This document shows, piece after piece, positions 22,973 to 34,420 of a DNA stretch of 64,000 nucleotides (positions are counted from its first letter, which is position 1; each line of letters opens with the position of its first letter). Below the pieces are notes generated by a model. The model did no database searches. It worked only from the letters and a program-made list of their open reading frames with translations, and had not been told where the DNA came from. Origin of the DNA: Stercorarius parasiticus (lineage: Eukaryota > Chordata > Aves > Charadriiformes > Stercorariidae); assembly GCA_013396915.1 (NCBI GenBank), contig VWZL01000265.1, positions 701,163-765,162 of the forward strand, read 5' to 3'. The position numbers and the translations under genes were made by a program.

Positions 22973-25900
22973 ATAGTCACTGCCCTGTCACTGGGGAAAC
23001 GGGCAATGGCCATTGCTGGTGGCAGAGCAATGGTTGCTTAATTGTTAGTGTGACTTGTGACTGTCTATCAGATACCTATCTATCCACAGTGAGCTGGAGG
23101 AGGTTTGCTTTTTCTCCTCTTCTTAGGCTGAAAGATGGTAATGGCTTCTAGTAAACACGTCTACCGAGCAGTCAAAGATGTGGCTAAAGTGAATGAGCAA
23201 CCTTTCGTTGAGGGCAAATAAGTGCCCTGGTGAGTAGTGGCAGTGCAGAAAGCCACAGCTCAAGGCAAAGCCTGCTGCGGTCAGACTAATTAGAAGCTAA
23301 ATCACATGCACACACTTATATGGGGGAGAGAGAGAGAAACAACACAGCTACTTGGCTGAGGCTGGCACGCTCCTGCCCTAAATCAGTGGGACAGGCAGAG
23401 GCTGCCCACTCTGGTGCTGCAGATTCCCCTCAACTCTTGCTCTCCAGAGCCCACCACCATCCCCAGGGCTCCTTTCCGCAGTGTTCCCGTGCCATGGGCT
23501 GGCCCACACGGGAGTGAATCAGGATGCTTTGCGATTCCCTGCATCCACTTGTTTTCCTATGTGTTTGTTCAGCTGTGAGTATATTTGGAAACACATTGGT
23601 GGTGGATGGGTTGCTTTGGCATTGCAGAAGGAAGAGTGTGGTAAAGGCACTGTGTATCTGATTGATACCATTCTTCTTTCCTCTTAATAGAAAAAATCCA
23701 CCATGGCTTTGAGATTGCCTTAACCACACAGGCCAGAAAAAAAAATATGGAAAAGTGTTCCATTTTGGCTTGGTATATCTAAACATAAGTAGTATTTCCT
23801 GTGGAGTTGATCAGGCAAAGGTAGATACAATGTTGTGTATTGCCTCAGAAGAAACATTATTCCTCTACCTTTAATATTTCCGTCAAGAACTATTTTGGTG
23901 TGGAAAAGCTGGGATTTTGCGTGTTCTTTTCCCAAGGGGGAGAGAAGTAAGATAACTTGAGAAAACATCGATGCTTTCTACCACAATTAAATGAATACTT
24001 TGCATAGAAAAGTATCTAAATGGTAGTAGAAATGAACTTTTCATTTTCCGCTCTAAATATCAGTTCAAAGTAAAGTACTTCACTTTTTTGTTGTATTTGG
24101 AGACCCTGAGGAACAGAAATGAAAGCTGGGAGTATACTTTCTTGGTTTTAAAATATGAAGCCATGTTCTGCTATGTGGGCTTATAAGAGATGGCTCACAA
24201 AAACTGCACATTGTAAAGAGAGCAAGGGGGACCATGTCTTAATCTTGTTTTTACAGAGCACCAATGACCCCTTGGTGTATCCCTCTGTGTTGTCCCTGTG
24301 AGTTCAATGTTGTTAAAGTTGTACAATAATGCATAATTGTGGGGAAAAGTAGGATCTTCTCACGCTTCTGGGAAGAGTTCTTTTCCTATGGGTTTGTTAC
24401 CCCTCAGACGCAAAAATTGAATTGGGAACTCTCTTTTTCAGGTTGCAAGGTAGGGTGGTTGGATATGGTCCCTGGGACAGGGAGGTGACAGCCACTCATG
24501 GAGGCCAAGCAGACCATGAGGAGGACCCTGGCACATGGTAGCTGAAGTACCAGCCTCGATTCTTCCCCACCTACCCAGCCCACACATTTGCAAGTGAAAC
24601 CAGGATGAGATACTGGTGATCCGGCAACTACCACATTGACAGAGCGGTGTATATTGCACCTTGTTTGTCGGGCAGAATGGACCCATCGATCTTCTTGCTC
24701 TTAGCTTGGGAAGGAAAGCATCAGACCTCCCCTCTCCTGGCCTTCAAGTTAAAAGTGGAAATTAAAGCACGTAAAATCCTCCACCCTGTGTATTATTTGT
24801 TTGTTAGGTGCTGGCAACCTGCTTACAGCACTGCAAGGCAGAAGTGTGAATTACGACCGTTTCCTGTAACGTCTTCACTTTACGGTCCAGACCTCAACTT
24901 GAGTATCTGCACAGGCCAAGTCAGTTTTAATGAAGCCTTTGGGGAATCTCCTGTGAGTAAGTCTGTGCAGATTCTCTCTGAGGGATCAGAGAGGAGGGAA
25001 TGATATGCGAGGTTTTATTTCTGTTTCCTTGTTCTTTTTCATTTGCTTGCTGTTCAATTACGATTTTTAAGCGGCTACAAACAATGAGATTCAAATGCAA
25101 AGTCGGACTGTTTTTAACATTAGCCAGATATCTGATATCTTCTTGGCAATCTGGGATCCAGAAATCAATGAATAAATTGCCATCATCCAGTGAATAAAAC
25201 AGTCATCTGAATAAGTACTGCACGGATGTGCCCTTTCACTTCACTAGCACGTACTGTATGCAGAATACCTTAAACATGATGCAATTTCATGTTTCATAAT
25301 ACACGCGTTTTTGTGAAACAACATATGTCTTCAGTTGTGATTGTTTGAAGGTACTGCTATAAACTTGATGGCTATTATTATGTCTGTTGCAGTTGGCCAG
25401 TCATTCTAGAAACCATTTTTTCCCTGCTAGTAGGGAAGATCACTTTAATATAAATTAGCTCAATGAAAATATTTATTAAAACAACAGTCAACAATCTGCT
25501 CCTCCTAGCATGCATCTTGTACGGTATTAGAGTGAAAGTGCATATTACCATGTTACTAAAAAGAAAACTACTGAAATAGAAAGATTTATAAAAGAATAAC
25601 AGTAAACAATCTGCTCAATCAGGCATCCTAACTACTTAGGTGTGTAATTATAGAAATGACACAATGTTTATGCAAGTGTCTTAAGAATAACAATAAAGTG
25701 CAATGTGTATTCTACCAAGGAAGATTTACTTAAATGAATATGCTATAAGCACAGCAGGGCTACTCACATGACAACAGAGGAGTAAACAGGGAGAGGCATT
25801 CCCTAATGCACAGTCAAAAGGGCATAAAGGCAAGGCTACGGAATATGAGGTTTCATCGGTGTCTGAAAGGTTAGTGCTCCGTCTCATTTTTCTTTTGCTG

Positions 25901-28540
25901 TGTTCCAAGTATTTGTGCAGAAGGGGTGGGCCGCGTAAACAGAGCTTAAAGCTGTGACACTCAAGGTTCTCCACTGTGCCAGGTGGATAAGAAGTTGAAG
26001 AGCTGGGTGGATGTCTGTTTGCATTTAGTACTCGTGTGTGTCTCGCTTTGTCACCATCTCTGTTCCGCTTTTTATGTCTCATTTCCTCCTGGTTCAAGAA
26101 AGTAATCTAACCTCTATGTCTTACTTCTAGATATCTCTCCTAATCACTCAACTTACAGAGGAAATTCATCCTCTTTGCATCAAATTCTTACTCTTTATAG
26201 CCCTCTTTCATCTCTAATCTTCCCACTGTGACAGGAAAATGTGCCCTGCAGCAGTGCCTTATGATGTCAGAATGAGCGGCTTCTGGCTGGATGAGCAAGA
26301 GTATTTAAAAGGCAATTTTGAACGTGCAAGTTCTGACCGCACGGTCATCACCGGCCTCAAAAAAGAAGGGGAAGGCCTCTCTGTAGCTTGACCTGCAGTT
26401 TCCCTTCTGCAGCCTCTAAAATAATACAGAGTAGAAAATACAGCTGGTCTGAGGGGTGGCCTTCTGCACCTATTTTGTGCAAGAGTTCATGATAGCAGAG
26501 CGTCTATGGAGTGTTGGGTCCTCACCATTTGTGACCAGCCTGTTTTCTGCTGCATTTTGGCAGATCTGAAACTGGCCAACTGCTTTAATATAATAGTCAA
26601 AATAATTTGCCGTTGTATTTAGGTCACATTAGTGGCCTCCTCCCAGTCCAGTTACTTCCCTGCAGTTCTATGGCCTGTTTAACCCTCCTGTCTGAAGTGG
26701 TGTCTGTGGCATTTTCACAGCTGAAGAACCACTCTCCAAAGATGCTGGTCAGCAGGATGCAGGAGAAACAGCACATTCTTCCAAGGCTTTGGCTGCATCC
26801 CACTCATAACTGACTCTACTTACTGGTAGACGTTACCTTACACCCTTACCCTGGGGTGGCCCAAGGTGACTGCCTAGCGGTGCTAGTAAAACTGAATTGG
26901 GTTGCCTCAAGGGTGCACAAAGGTTTTGGCCACTTTTGCGATAGGCGGAAGTGGAAGATGGGATCTAGGGTGAGTAATCTGGAGTGAAAGCTCTGAAGAC
27001 TTGGGTTCAATGCATCTTCTACAGTGGCATGATAAGACAAATGGGCAGCAGCAATTGCTGCTATGGGGAATGGTGTTTCTCTTCTTTTGTAGCCCGTTAG
27101 TCCCTTCCAGGTACTTCTCAAGCTTGACCCATAGTGTTCTGCAGACCACAAATGTTTTGAGGTTTTCCAGATGGGATTTTGGCTTTCCTTTTTCAATACA
27201 TACGTTATGGTGGCAGATATGTAGGAATATTTATGGTTCTGGCTTGAAGAATTTCCTGGCTCTGGTAGAGCCTCTAACCCCTAAGGAGCCTGGAGAGTAA
27301 CTCTGGTTCAAAGGAAGAGTGTGGGAAGCTTAGTGTTATAACGCTGATTTTGAAAACTAAGGTTATCGTCATTTTTACCTGGAATTGTTACCCTTAAATC
27401 ATTGCCTTTTCTTCTTAAATAAACCTGATTTATTCCCATTTTTTTGTAGTTTCCCTTAAAGCTTCCAAAGGAGATCCTGGAAACATCAGCATAGTGTTTG
27501 CTTTAAGTTATACATGGAATTTAGCACACTTAGAAGTAATCCAGGCTTGAACAAAGGCGCCAAGAATGACTAGAAATATTTTTTAAGTCCATGTGGATCA
27601 GGGTCACTGAGGCGCTTGGTGTGAGCAACCAAATGTTCTGCGCCCTGTGCTCACTGAGCTCAGGAGGGAAAGAGGCCGCCAAACAGCTATTAACCAAAGA
27701 AGAGCTACAAAGCTGTAAGTGCAAATCCATGTCGTGAAGGACAAGCTCAGCAGCTAAAGGTGGGCACTGTTTCAATAACTAGTAATGAATCAAGGCATTG
27801 CTGAGCAGGGACAGGGCTGGGTGTGCATCAAAAATTAACGAGATCCAGCAAATCAGCTGCTGGTTTGACATTCATAGACAGTCCCCCTACTAGCAAAGGT
27901 ATCCCAATAACCAACAGAATATGTATCACGCTTTCAGATCCTTGGTTTCAGGGTGGTGCATGTCATATCTTGATTGTACGGTTGCACCCCTCCTGTTGCT
28001 GAGCCACTTGCTGGGGGGCCATGATTTTCTCCAAAGCAGGCTTGGACACAGGGTGCTGGTCCCCTGATCCCCAGGCTTCGACCAGGGGAGAAAGGCTTTC
28101 AATGCCAGCTATGTTTGCATGCAGGAGCTGGAGATGAGCAGTACAGAGGTCTGCATGAAGGTGCTAATCTGGCTGGGGTGCCCAGTATGACCGTGCAGCG
28201 CTGGGACAGCCAGCCAGTGCCAGCTCACCCTGCGCTGAGGTGGTCTGGGAGCCCCTGGGTCCTCCACCTCCATCGGGTCAAGCTGTGAATCCTCCCAAGT
28301 GAACTGTGGGAAAGTTAAATGACTTTTGGGGCACTTAAGGAGACTGTGGAAAAATGTTGGAGGGCTGTCAGCACTTGCATGATTTAGCCTAAATCCTCTC
28401 AGCAGAGCGAATGTTCACAGTCTGAGGGGAAATCTCGCCTGTAGCTGTGTGCAAGCTAACTAACTTAGTCTGAAAGGACCAAATTAACCTTGGATAAGAG
28501 GTTTTTGTGCATGGATGGTTAGTGGATTAAAGGCGATGTC
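22973..28540. other. Non-coding sequence, no gene seen
   Basis: ORFs reach 123 codons (25726-26097, minus) and 118 codons (23430-23786 minus; 24647-25003 plus), all without recognisable motifs and often open in two or three frames at once. A short (GA)n tract lies at about 23325-23338. No mobile element, RNA gene or clear CNE block was recognised. Confidence 0.55.
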
Positions 28541-28890
28541 TAAGTGAAAGCCCAAGCCAAGCGAGGGGAAGGAGCAGCCCTGGCTGTGCATCTGCTCAGC
28601 CTGGCCCCGCTCCCCTTCCGCCCCGCACTGCTGGCCTCGGGGCCACAGGTGGCTGCGGGGCCACCCAGCCTCCCCTTCTCACATGCCTTCCAGGGCTGCT
28701 GGCAAAGCTCCACACAAAACTTGGGCCCATGGTTTAAAATGTATTTACTGAGAGCCAGTAACTGCTTTTTGGTTTGCTTTTTTTTTAGATCCACCCACCC
28801 TCCCTTGACAGGCAAATAAGGGACCTCCTGCCACTCCCTGGCACGTGGCCACCTCGGCTGCACCCTGCCAGGTGCCCACTGCGGGCTCAA
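28541..28890. other. GC-rich island, chance ORFs
   Basis: A short GC-rich patch with CCCCGCTCCCC and GGCTGCGGGGCC type words. It carries overlapping ORFs on both strands (142 codons minus from 28540; 91 codons plus from 28544). Neither shows a domain, and the composition accounts for the missing stops. It is too short and too modest in CpG to call a promoter CpG island with confidence, but it is one of the few GC-rich stretches in the window. Confidence 0.45.
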
Positions 28891-30884
28891 ATGCCCACCT
28901 GTATTTTGAGAGCAGAGATCAAGTTGAGGAAAAAGGGTGGCACTGCATCCAGGGCACACGTTTGGCATGAAAAGTGGATCTTGCGTGTGATCACCCTCTC
29001 ATGCTTCGTTCTAGAAAACCTTGGAAAGCAAAAACTGCGTGTTACTTTTGGTAGGGAGAAAAAACACATCTTTAATTTGGTCTCTTTTTAATGGTTTCAG
29101 TTGCTTATCCCTTACCTGGGAACTGGCTGTCCATTTCACATCAGCAAGTTGTGCATCGTCAAGCTGAGTACAAGCAATTACTTCACCTTTTTCGGAGCGA
29201 AAAACTTCCATCCATCAGGCCCCAACTCCAGCAGGGGTGGCAGCACTGGGAGTTCACGAGTGCAGTAACCCTTTTTGGACGTCGTCTGCTTTCAGTGAGC
29301 AGCAGGACTAGCCTGGGACCCATATTGCTCTCTATGGCCTGGGTGGTATGTTCCAGCTGTACCACACTCACTGCAGGGAGAATAAAGATGGCTTATGGCA
29401 GCTGGCAGCATTTGCAGGACGTAGAGCATCTGCTGCGTATCAGCTCCATGCTGATACAGGGTCAGCCATTGCCTGACAGGTTGAGATAAGACCATTCCTT
29501 GTCAAGATGCTTCCAGGCTACTGAGAATGTAAAATCATGATTGTCTAGAAATACTGCTCAGCTCTGTTAGTGTCTTGGAAAACACCATGCACCGAAAAAG
29601 GACAACAGCCAGCCTGTGTATTCAATACAGGAATTACTGGCAGGGCAGGTAGGTCTTTAGGACTCAAAATGACCTTGAAGCTGCCTTAAACCATTTCTCT
29701 CAGGGTTCCTTTTGTGTACCTAGGGAAAAGAAGGAGTAGCTGACTTGCTGCTTTACTGTGTGCTCTCCTGCGGTGCCAGAATGGTCTTCTTGCAGTCAAA
29801 GTCATGCAGTAACTGCCTCGGATGTCTTTTAAGTTGAAATTTGGGTCCAGCCTGCTGTGTAATGAGCAAAGATCAGGGAATCACAAAGATGCTTATGACC
29901 ATTTTTGATTCTCTGTATTTGACTGGAGACTAAATGGATTAGACCAGGATCTCCGGTCTGCCCTGATTATTACACTAAAAATACTTTACTGTAACTTTGC
30001 AGATGGCAAACTTGACATAATATCCAACCCATTATATCCAAGTTTTAAGTTATCCTTATAAGCAAACCTTTTATTTGCCATACTATAGAACTGAAGCAAT
30101 GGAACGACATTTACAGCAATTGCATTGATCTTATATATCAAGCAGCAACATGAAATGAATATAAAAATACATATATTTATGTTCTTTAATCAGCAGCTGG
30201 AGTTAATAATAACTGAAGTTTGGAATTAATTATAACTGAAGCTGAGGCTATTCATTTTTATGTTTAGGACAAACCCCCTGAGGTTTCTGTGACCGGGATT
30301 TTATAGCCAGAGACAAGAAATTTCACCGCTGCTGGAAACATACTTATTTCTATCAAGTCAGTTAGAGAAGAAAAATAATCACCTTGCAGGAACATGCCCA
30401 GATAAACCCAAAAGGTAGGATTAGGTTAGTCATGGTAGATCTCTCTCCTCACTCCTATATATTACAGATAGTAGGAATCCCTGGGAAGACTTTAAATGTT
30501 CAGAGGGAGAGAGCAAATACAAAATCAACAGTTACAATGCCTTTGTTTTTCAGTACCTGTCTAGAGTTACAACTAGCATCAAGCAGATCCAGCAAATGGA
30601 TGAACTTCCAACCCGAGAGTTGGAATTTCACTGGTCTGGGTTTGAGCTGGCTACGAAAACAGCTTTCCCATCCCAGTGGCTCTGCTGCTGTTTTCTGCTT
30701 CTCAGGTGGGAGAGGCTTCTGTAGTCAGACTCTTCCACTCTCCCTTTGGCAAAAATTACACACTGGACAAGAGAGATTGTACAGGTTAAAGTTCAGTGGA
30801 AAATACTCTTGTTAAGCATTTTGATTTTGATGAAAAAAGCATTTTCTTTTCCTTCATAAAAGGAAAACATGACCCCCACCCTAT
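28891..30884. other. Non-coding sequence, no gene seen
   Basis: ORFs of 143 codons or fewer (30384-30815, plus; 29091-29489, plus) with no recognisable protein family. AT-rich stretches occur near 30000-30250. No repeat was identified. Confidence 0.55.
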
Positions 30885-30951
30885 AATAGCTCTATTTTGC
30901 ATGCAAGCTAACAGAGTTCCCCCCAACAATAGCTCTATTTTGCATGCAAGC
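30885..30951 (+). repeat. Tandem partial duplication, 24-bp exact units
   Basis: The 24-bp segment beginning AATAGCTCTATTTTGC and ending GCAAGC occurs at 30885-30908 and again, identically, at 30928-30951. The 43-bp period and unrelated spacer suggest a small local duplication. Each unit contains TTTGCATGCAA, itself a near-palindrome. Confidence 0.95.
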
Positions 30952-33399
30952 GTACACACGTTTCCCTTTGTTATTGTTTGTGGAGTACTTTGAATAGGAG
31001 ATCGTATTTGGTGGTAAGCATTAGTGCATCTTGGCGGCAGCTTGTTTGCCTGGTACCCTGTGTAGCCCACAGGGCCCTGAGACACTGTGTGCTCCTGTGA
31101 AGCAGCACCTCTTTCTGGTCCCTCCATGCCTCCTAGTTTTCGGTGTGTGCAATAGCGATTGTAAACTATGTTTTAATCTGCATTTTTAAGCAGACGTGGT
31201 CTCAGCCATCCTGTGTGACAAGAACAATTAGTCTGACCTGCTATAGGAATCTGTCCCTGCCTCTTCAGCTGCCACCCTTTAGGCATTTTGCATCTTAGAT
31301 AGAGAAAGGACAAAAGCCAAGCATCGAAACTGAAATCATTATGTTAATATGTGTGAACAAATGACATGAATACGCTTCGGAAGCCCAGATACTCTGCTTT
31401 TTCATTATTTCCACTGTCAGAAAGAGATCTCTCAGAAATGTTTGTCACTGGAAAGAGTGACACAGATAGGTGTCTAGGTAGGTAGACTGACAGACAGCTA
31501 CCTAAAGGAAAGGACAGATGAGGCAAATGCGGAAAGCCTTTGTTTGAACTGCACTGAAAATTATTTCCTGGAGACTTCCACAATGGAGTCAAAAGACCTT
31601 CTGTCTAGCAGGTAATTGTAGTCTGCCAAGGTTTGATGGTAGAGAAGCAAACAAAAACATCATTCATAAAACATGTCCACAGTACATGCACTATAACCAA
31701 CTGGGTCCGCTGGCAGGGTAGGAAGAGCCAGCTGACAAGACCTGGGAAGTCAGAGCAGCTGTGCTCTAACCCCGATTACTATTTATTATTTATTCCCTTT
31801 TTTTCTGCTTAAGCTGGGACACGCAGACCAACACAAATTTGCCTGGCCTTTTAGAGTATGTTTGACCAGACAAAATGGGTGGCTGTCAGTGGGTTTGCCT
31901 CACGTGAGAGCGCTTACCATGATTAACAAGGGGATGTGTGTCAGGGCGGGACTTGCAGCATTCGCTAAATTCAGAGCCATCGAAAGCATGGGCTCACATG
32001 AGAGGGCACGTAGCCCCGGGTCCTACAAAACAGGGGACATATTGCAAACATGTTGGTGTTGCTTGCCTACAGCCATCCCTGAGGGTAAGTCTCCTGAAGC
32101 CAGCCCTGCTGAAACTGTAATGCTGCCGGGAGGCAAACTTGAACACCCAACAGAATAACCTACGTCAGCAATAGGACTTTCTTTGCCTATCGATTGCTGT
32201 AGGAAGATTTCTGACTGCATAAAGACAGATTTCTTTTCATGCTGCCAGCTAACACTGCTTTTTTGCAGGAAATCGTGATTTTTTTTTCTGTCTGTCCTGC
32301 AAGTGGCATGATGTGAGCCTTCTCTGAAGAAAAAAGCACATAGCTGCAGTTAGCTTGGGAATAAATATGTGCTCTGGAGTACAAAAGCCTGGTCTCTGCA
32401 CTAACCACAGCAACATGGCTTCTGTTTCGGAGCTGTCTCACATCTGTCCGAAGAGAAGCACAGGCAGCTGGAGTTCACATCTGCCTGGAAAACAGCATGT
32501 AGACATACCCATATGTATGCTGGCAAGTCTTTTAAGCACAGACAAAGCCTATGAGAAATAAAAGGGAACACATCTCATGCTAACTTCAGCTAGAGAAGTT
32601 TGCTGTTGATCTTTTACCTAGCTATGAAGCTCAGGATTTAGGTCTGTCATCTTGCTCAGGAATGGGAGTTTGATGCTGAAAGATGGATATAAATGGTGCA
32701 TTCAGAATATTATTTTTTTTAATGTGTTGGTCAAACTGCATGTTTAAAGGAGGGAAGAAATGCTGTTTTCTTTAATTGGCCATTGTTGCGTGTGGCTATT
32801 TCTCAAGATAAGACAGGTTTGGGTTGGATTCCCAGGTCTGGGATGGAGTAACTTTTGATTTATTCAGCACTTTTTTCCAAATTAGTTTACTTAAATGTCC
32901 GTGCCGGACTAGCAGCTCTATGGTAGAGGGAGAGCTGACCCAAGGAGTCTGAGAAAGCTTCCTGAAGGTCTGTATCTTAACCAGCCATGCAAGTTACGTC
33001 TTCACAACTGCAATTTGCGGCAAAACCCAACACTGCTGAGGATTGATGACACAGTGACGGTTTCACTACAGGCTGAGTGGCCCAATAGGCTGGCCTCAGC
33101 ATCAGCCAGGAAGAATTTCTTTCAGGTTTCTTGCCTGAACTTCCATTTCTTCTATTTATGCTTGAGTTTCCATCTCTCTTTTTTTGGAAGTGAGCTGTGA
33201 AGCAGAAGCCATAGTCTGGGAAGGTGATCCTGCAAGTATTTCAGCCATGAATTACTGCCATTTTATCGCTGGGCTTCATTTTTTGTGCAGCTTCTATTTG
33301 GTGGTGTTGTCCCTGATGAAGTAAATGATGATACTGAGCAATGTCTTTTCAATTTTGTCTGCTTCTAAATGAAGTCTAGTTTTATTTCTCAGCATAATG
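30952..33399. other. Non-coding sequence, no gene seen
   Basis: Short ORFs (98 codons or fewer), no repeat family and no RNA gene. A (TTTA)-like tract occurs at about 31780-31803 and a T-run at about 32280-32287. Confidence 0.6.
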
Positions 33400-34420
33400 C
33401 AGGCCCTATATCTAGTTTACTTATGATTTATATTCTGTTCAAAGATATGAGCCTTCATGAAGCCTACTAACTAATAATTAATAAAGCTCATTTTAAGTCA
33501 TTAATCTATTGTTCTGCATGATCTTTCCAGAACACATTTAAGATGTCTGATGCAATGTTTATTCTCAGCCCTTTTAAAGCAAGTCTTCTCTATAACTGCC
33601 TGACTTTATTTTCCATTTGCATCACCTGCAAATGATTGTCTATACAAGCCTAATGGTTTACAGTAACTCTTTAAAAATTGGATACTTGAGGTGAACCCAT
33701 TTAAGAGAATTTTTTACAAAAGTCTAATATTCTACCGAAGCACCATAGCATAATTTCTGAACAGAAAGCCAAGTGCACTAAATGTATCAACATTACGATA
33801 ACCCAAACCCATTTACTGTGGTATTGAGGACTGCCACACAAATGACCCTGGGTCTCAGTACGTGGAAATTACTTGTAATTATTCTATATTTTCCAACCCT
33901 CAACCTGTTCATCTCATAACTCTTTGGTAGAGACTCCTTTGAGCTGGGTCTAGCATTATCAGGGGAAATTCTGAGATCTCTGTTGGAGCTCTCCAATTTG
34001 CAGCTGACTAGCTGACCCATTTTTGTTTAGGGCAATGTGTCTTTGGTTATAAAATCATCATTCTTTATAAGCCTCTTGCAGGGGGACAAATGGATGTATT
34101 TTTTACTCTCTGTGACATTTTTAAACTGATAGACAGACACTATTTGCCCAGCGTTTTTTAATCTCCATTTCATGAAAAATGAAGGTCTTTGGCCTAGAAT
34201 TTCAATTTGATTTATATTCACAGTTTCTCTCAACATGTTTCAGCCTAGCTGATATCAAAACATGAACATCGGCTTTAATCATTACCAAGGGTTTCCGTGT
34301 GATTTAATAGTGAGAGAGGATTTTGTTTTCCTCATCACTTTTTAATTTCTCATAAACCAAATATCAAATTCACTAACTTTCATCCAAAATCAATTACTTT
34401 GAAAACCTGTAGGAAAGGAG
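33400..34420. promoter_or_regulatory. Candidate AT-rich conserved non-coding element
   Basis: Unique, repeat-free DNA rich in homeodomain-type cores (CTAATAATTAATAAAG, GTCATTAATC, GCTTTAATCATTACC, GTGATTTAATAG). It contains an octamer/E-box/octamer-like palindrome, CATTTGCATCACCTGCAAATG in effect, given as arms 33614-33621 and 33627-33634 around TCACC. ORFs are short and chance-like. The texture resembles vertebrate developmental enhancers, but no conservation evidence is available here. Confidence 0.35.

Noticed and set aside
28540..28968. 142-codon minus-strand ORF
   Set aside because: It sits in a GC-rich island with a plus-strand ORF over the same bases and has no domain.
30384..30815. 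143-codon plus-strand ORF
   Set aside because: No recognisable motif. The length is within what chance can give in 64 kb of six-frame translation.
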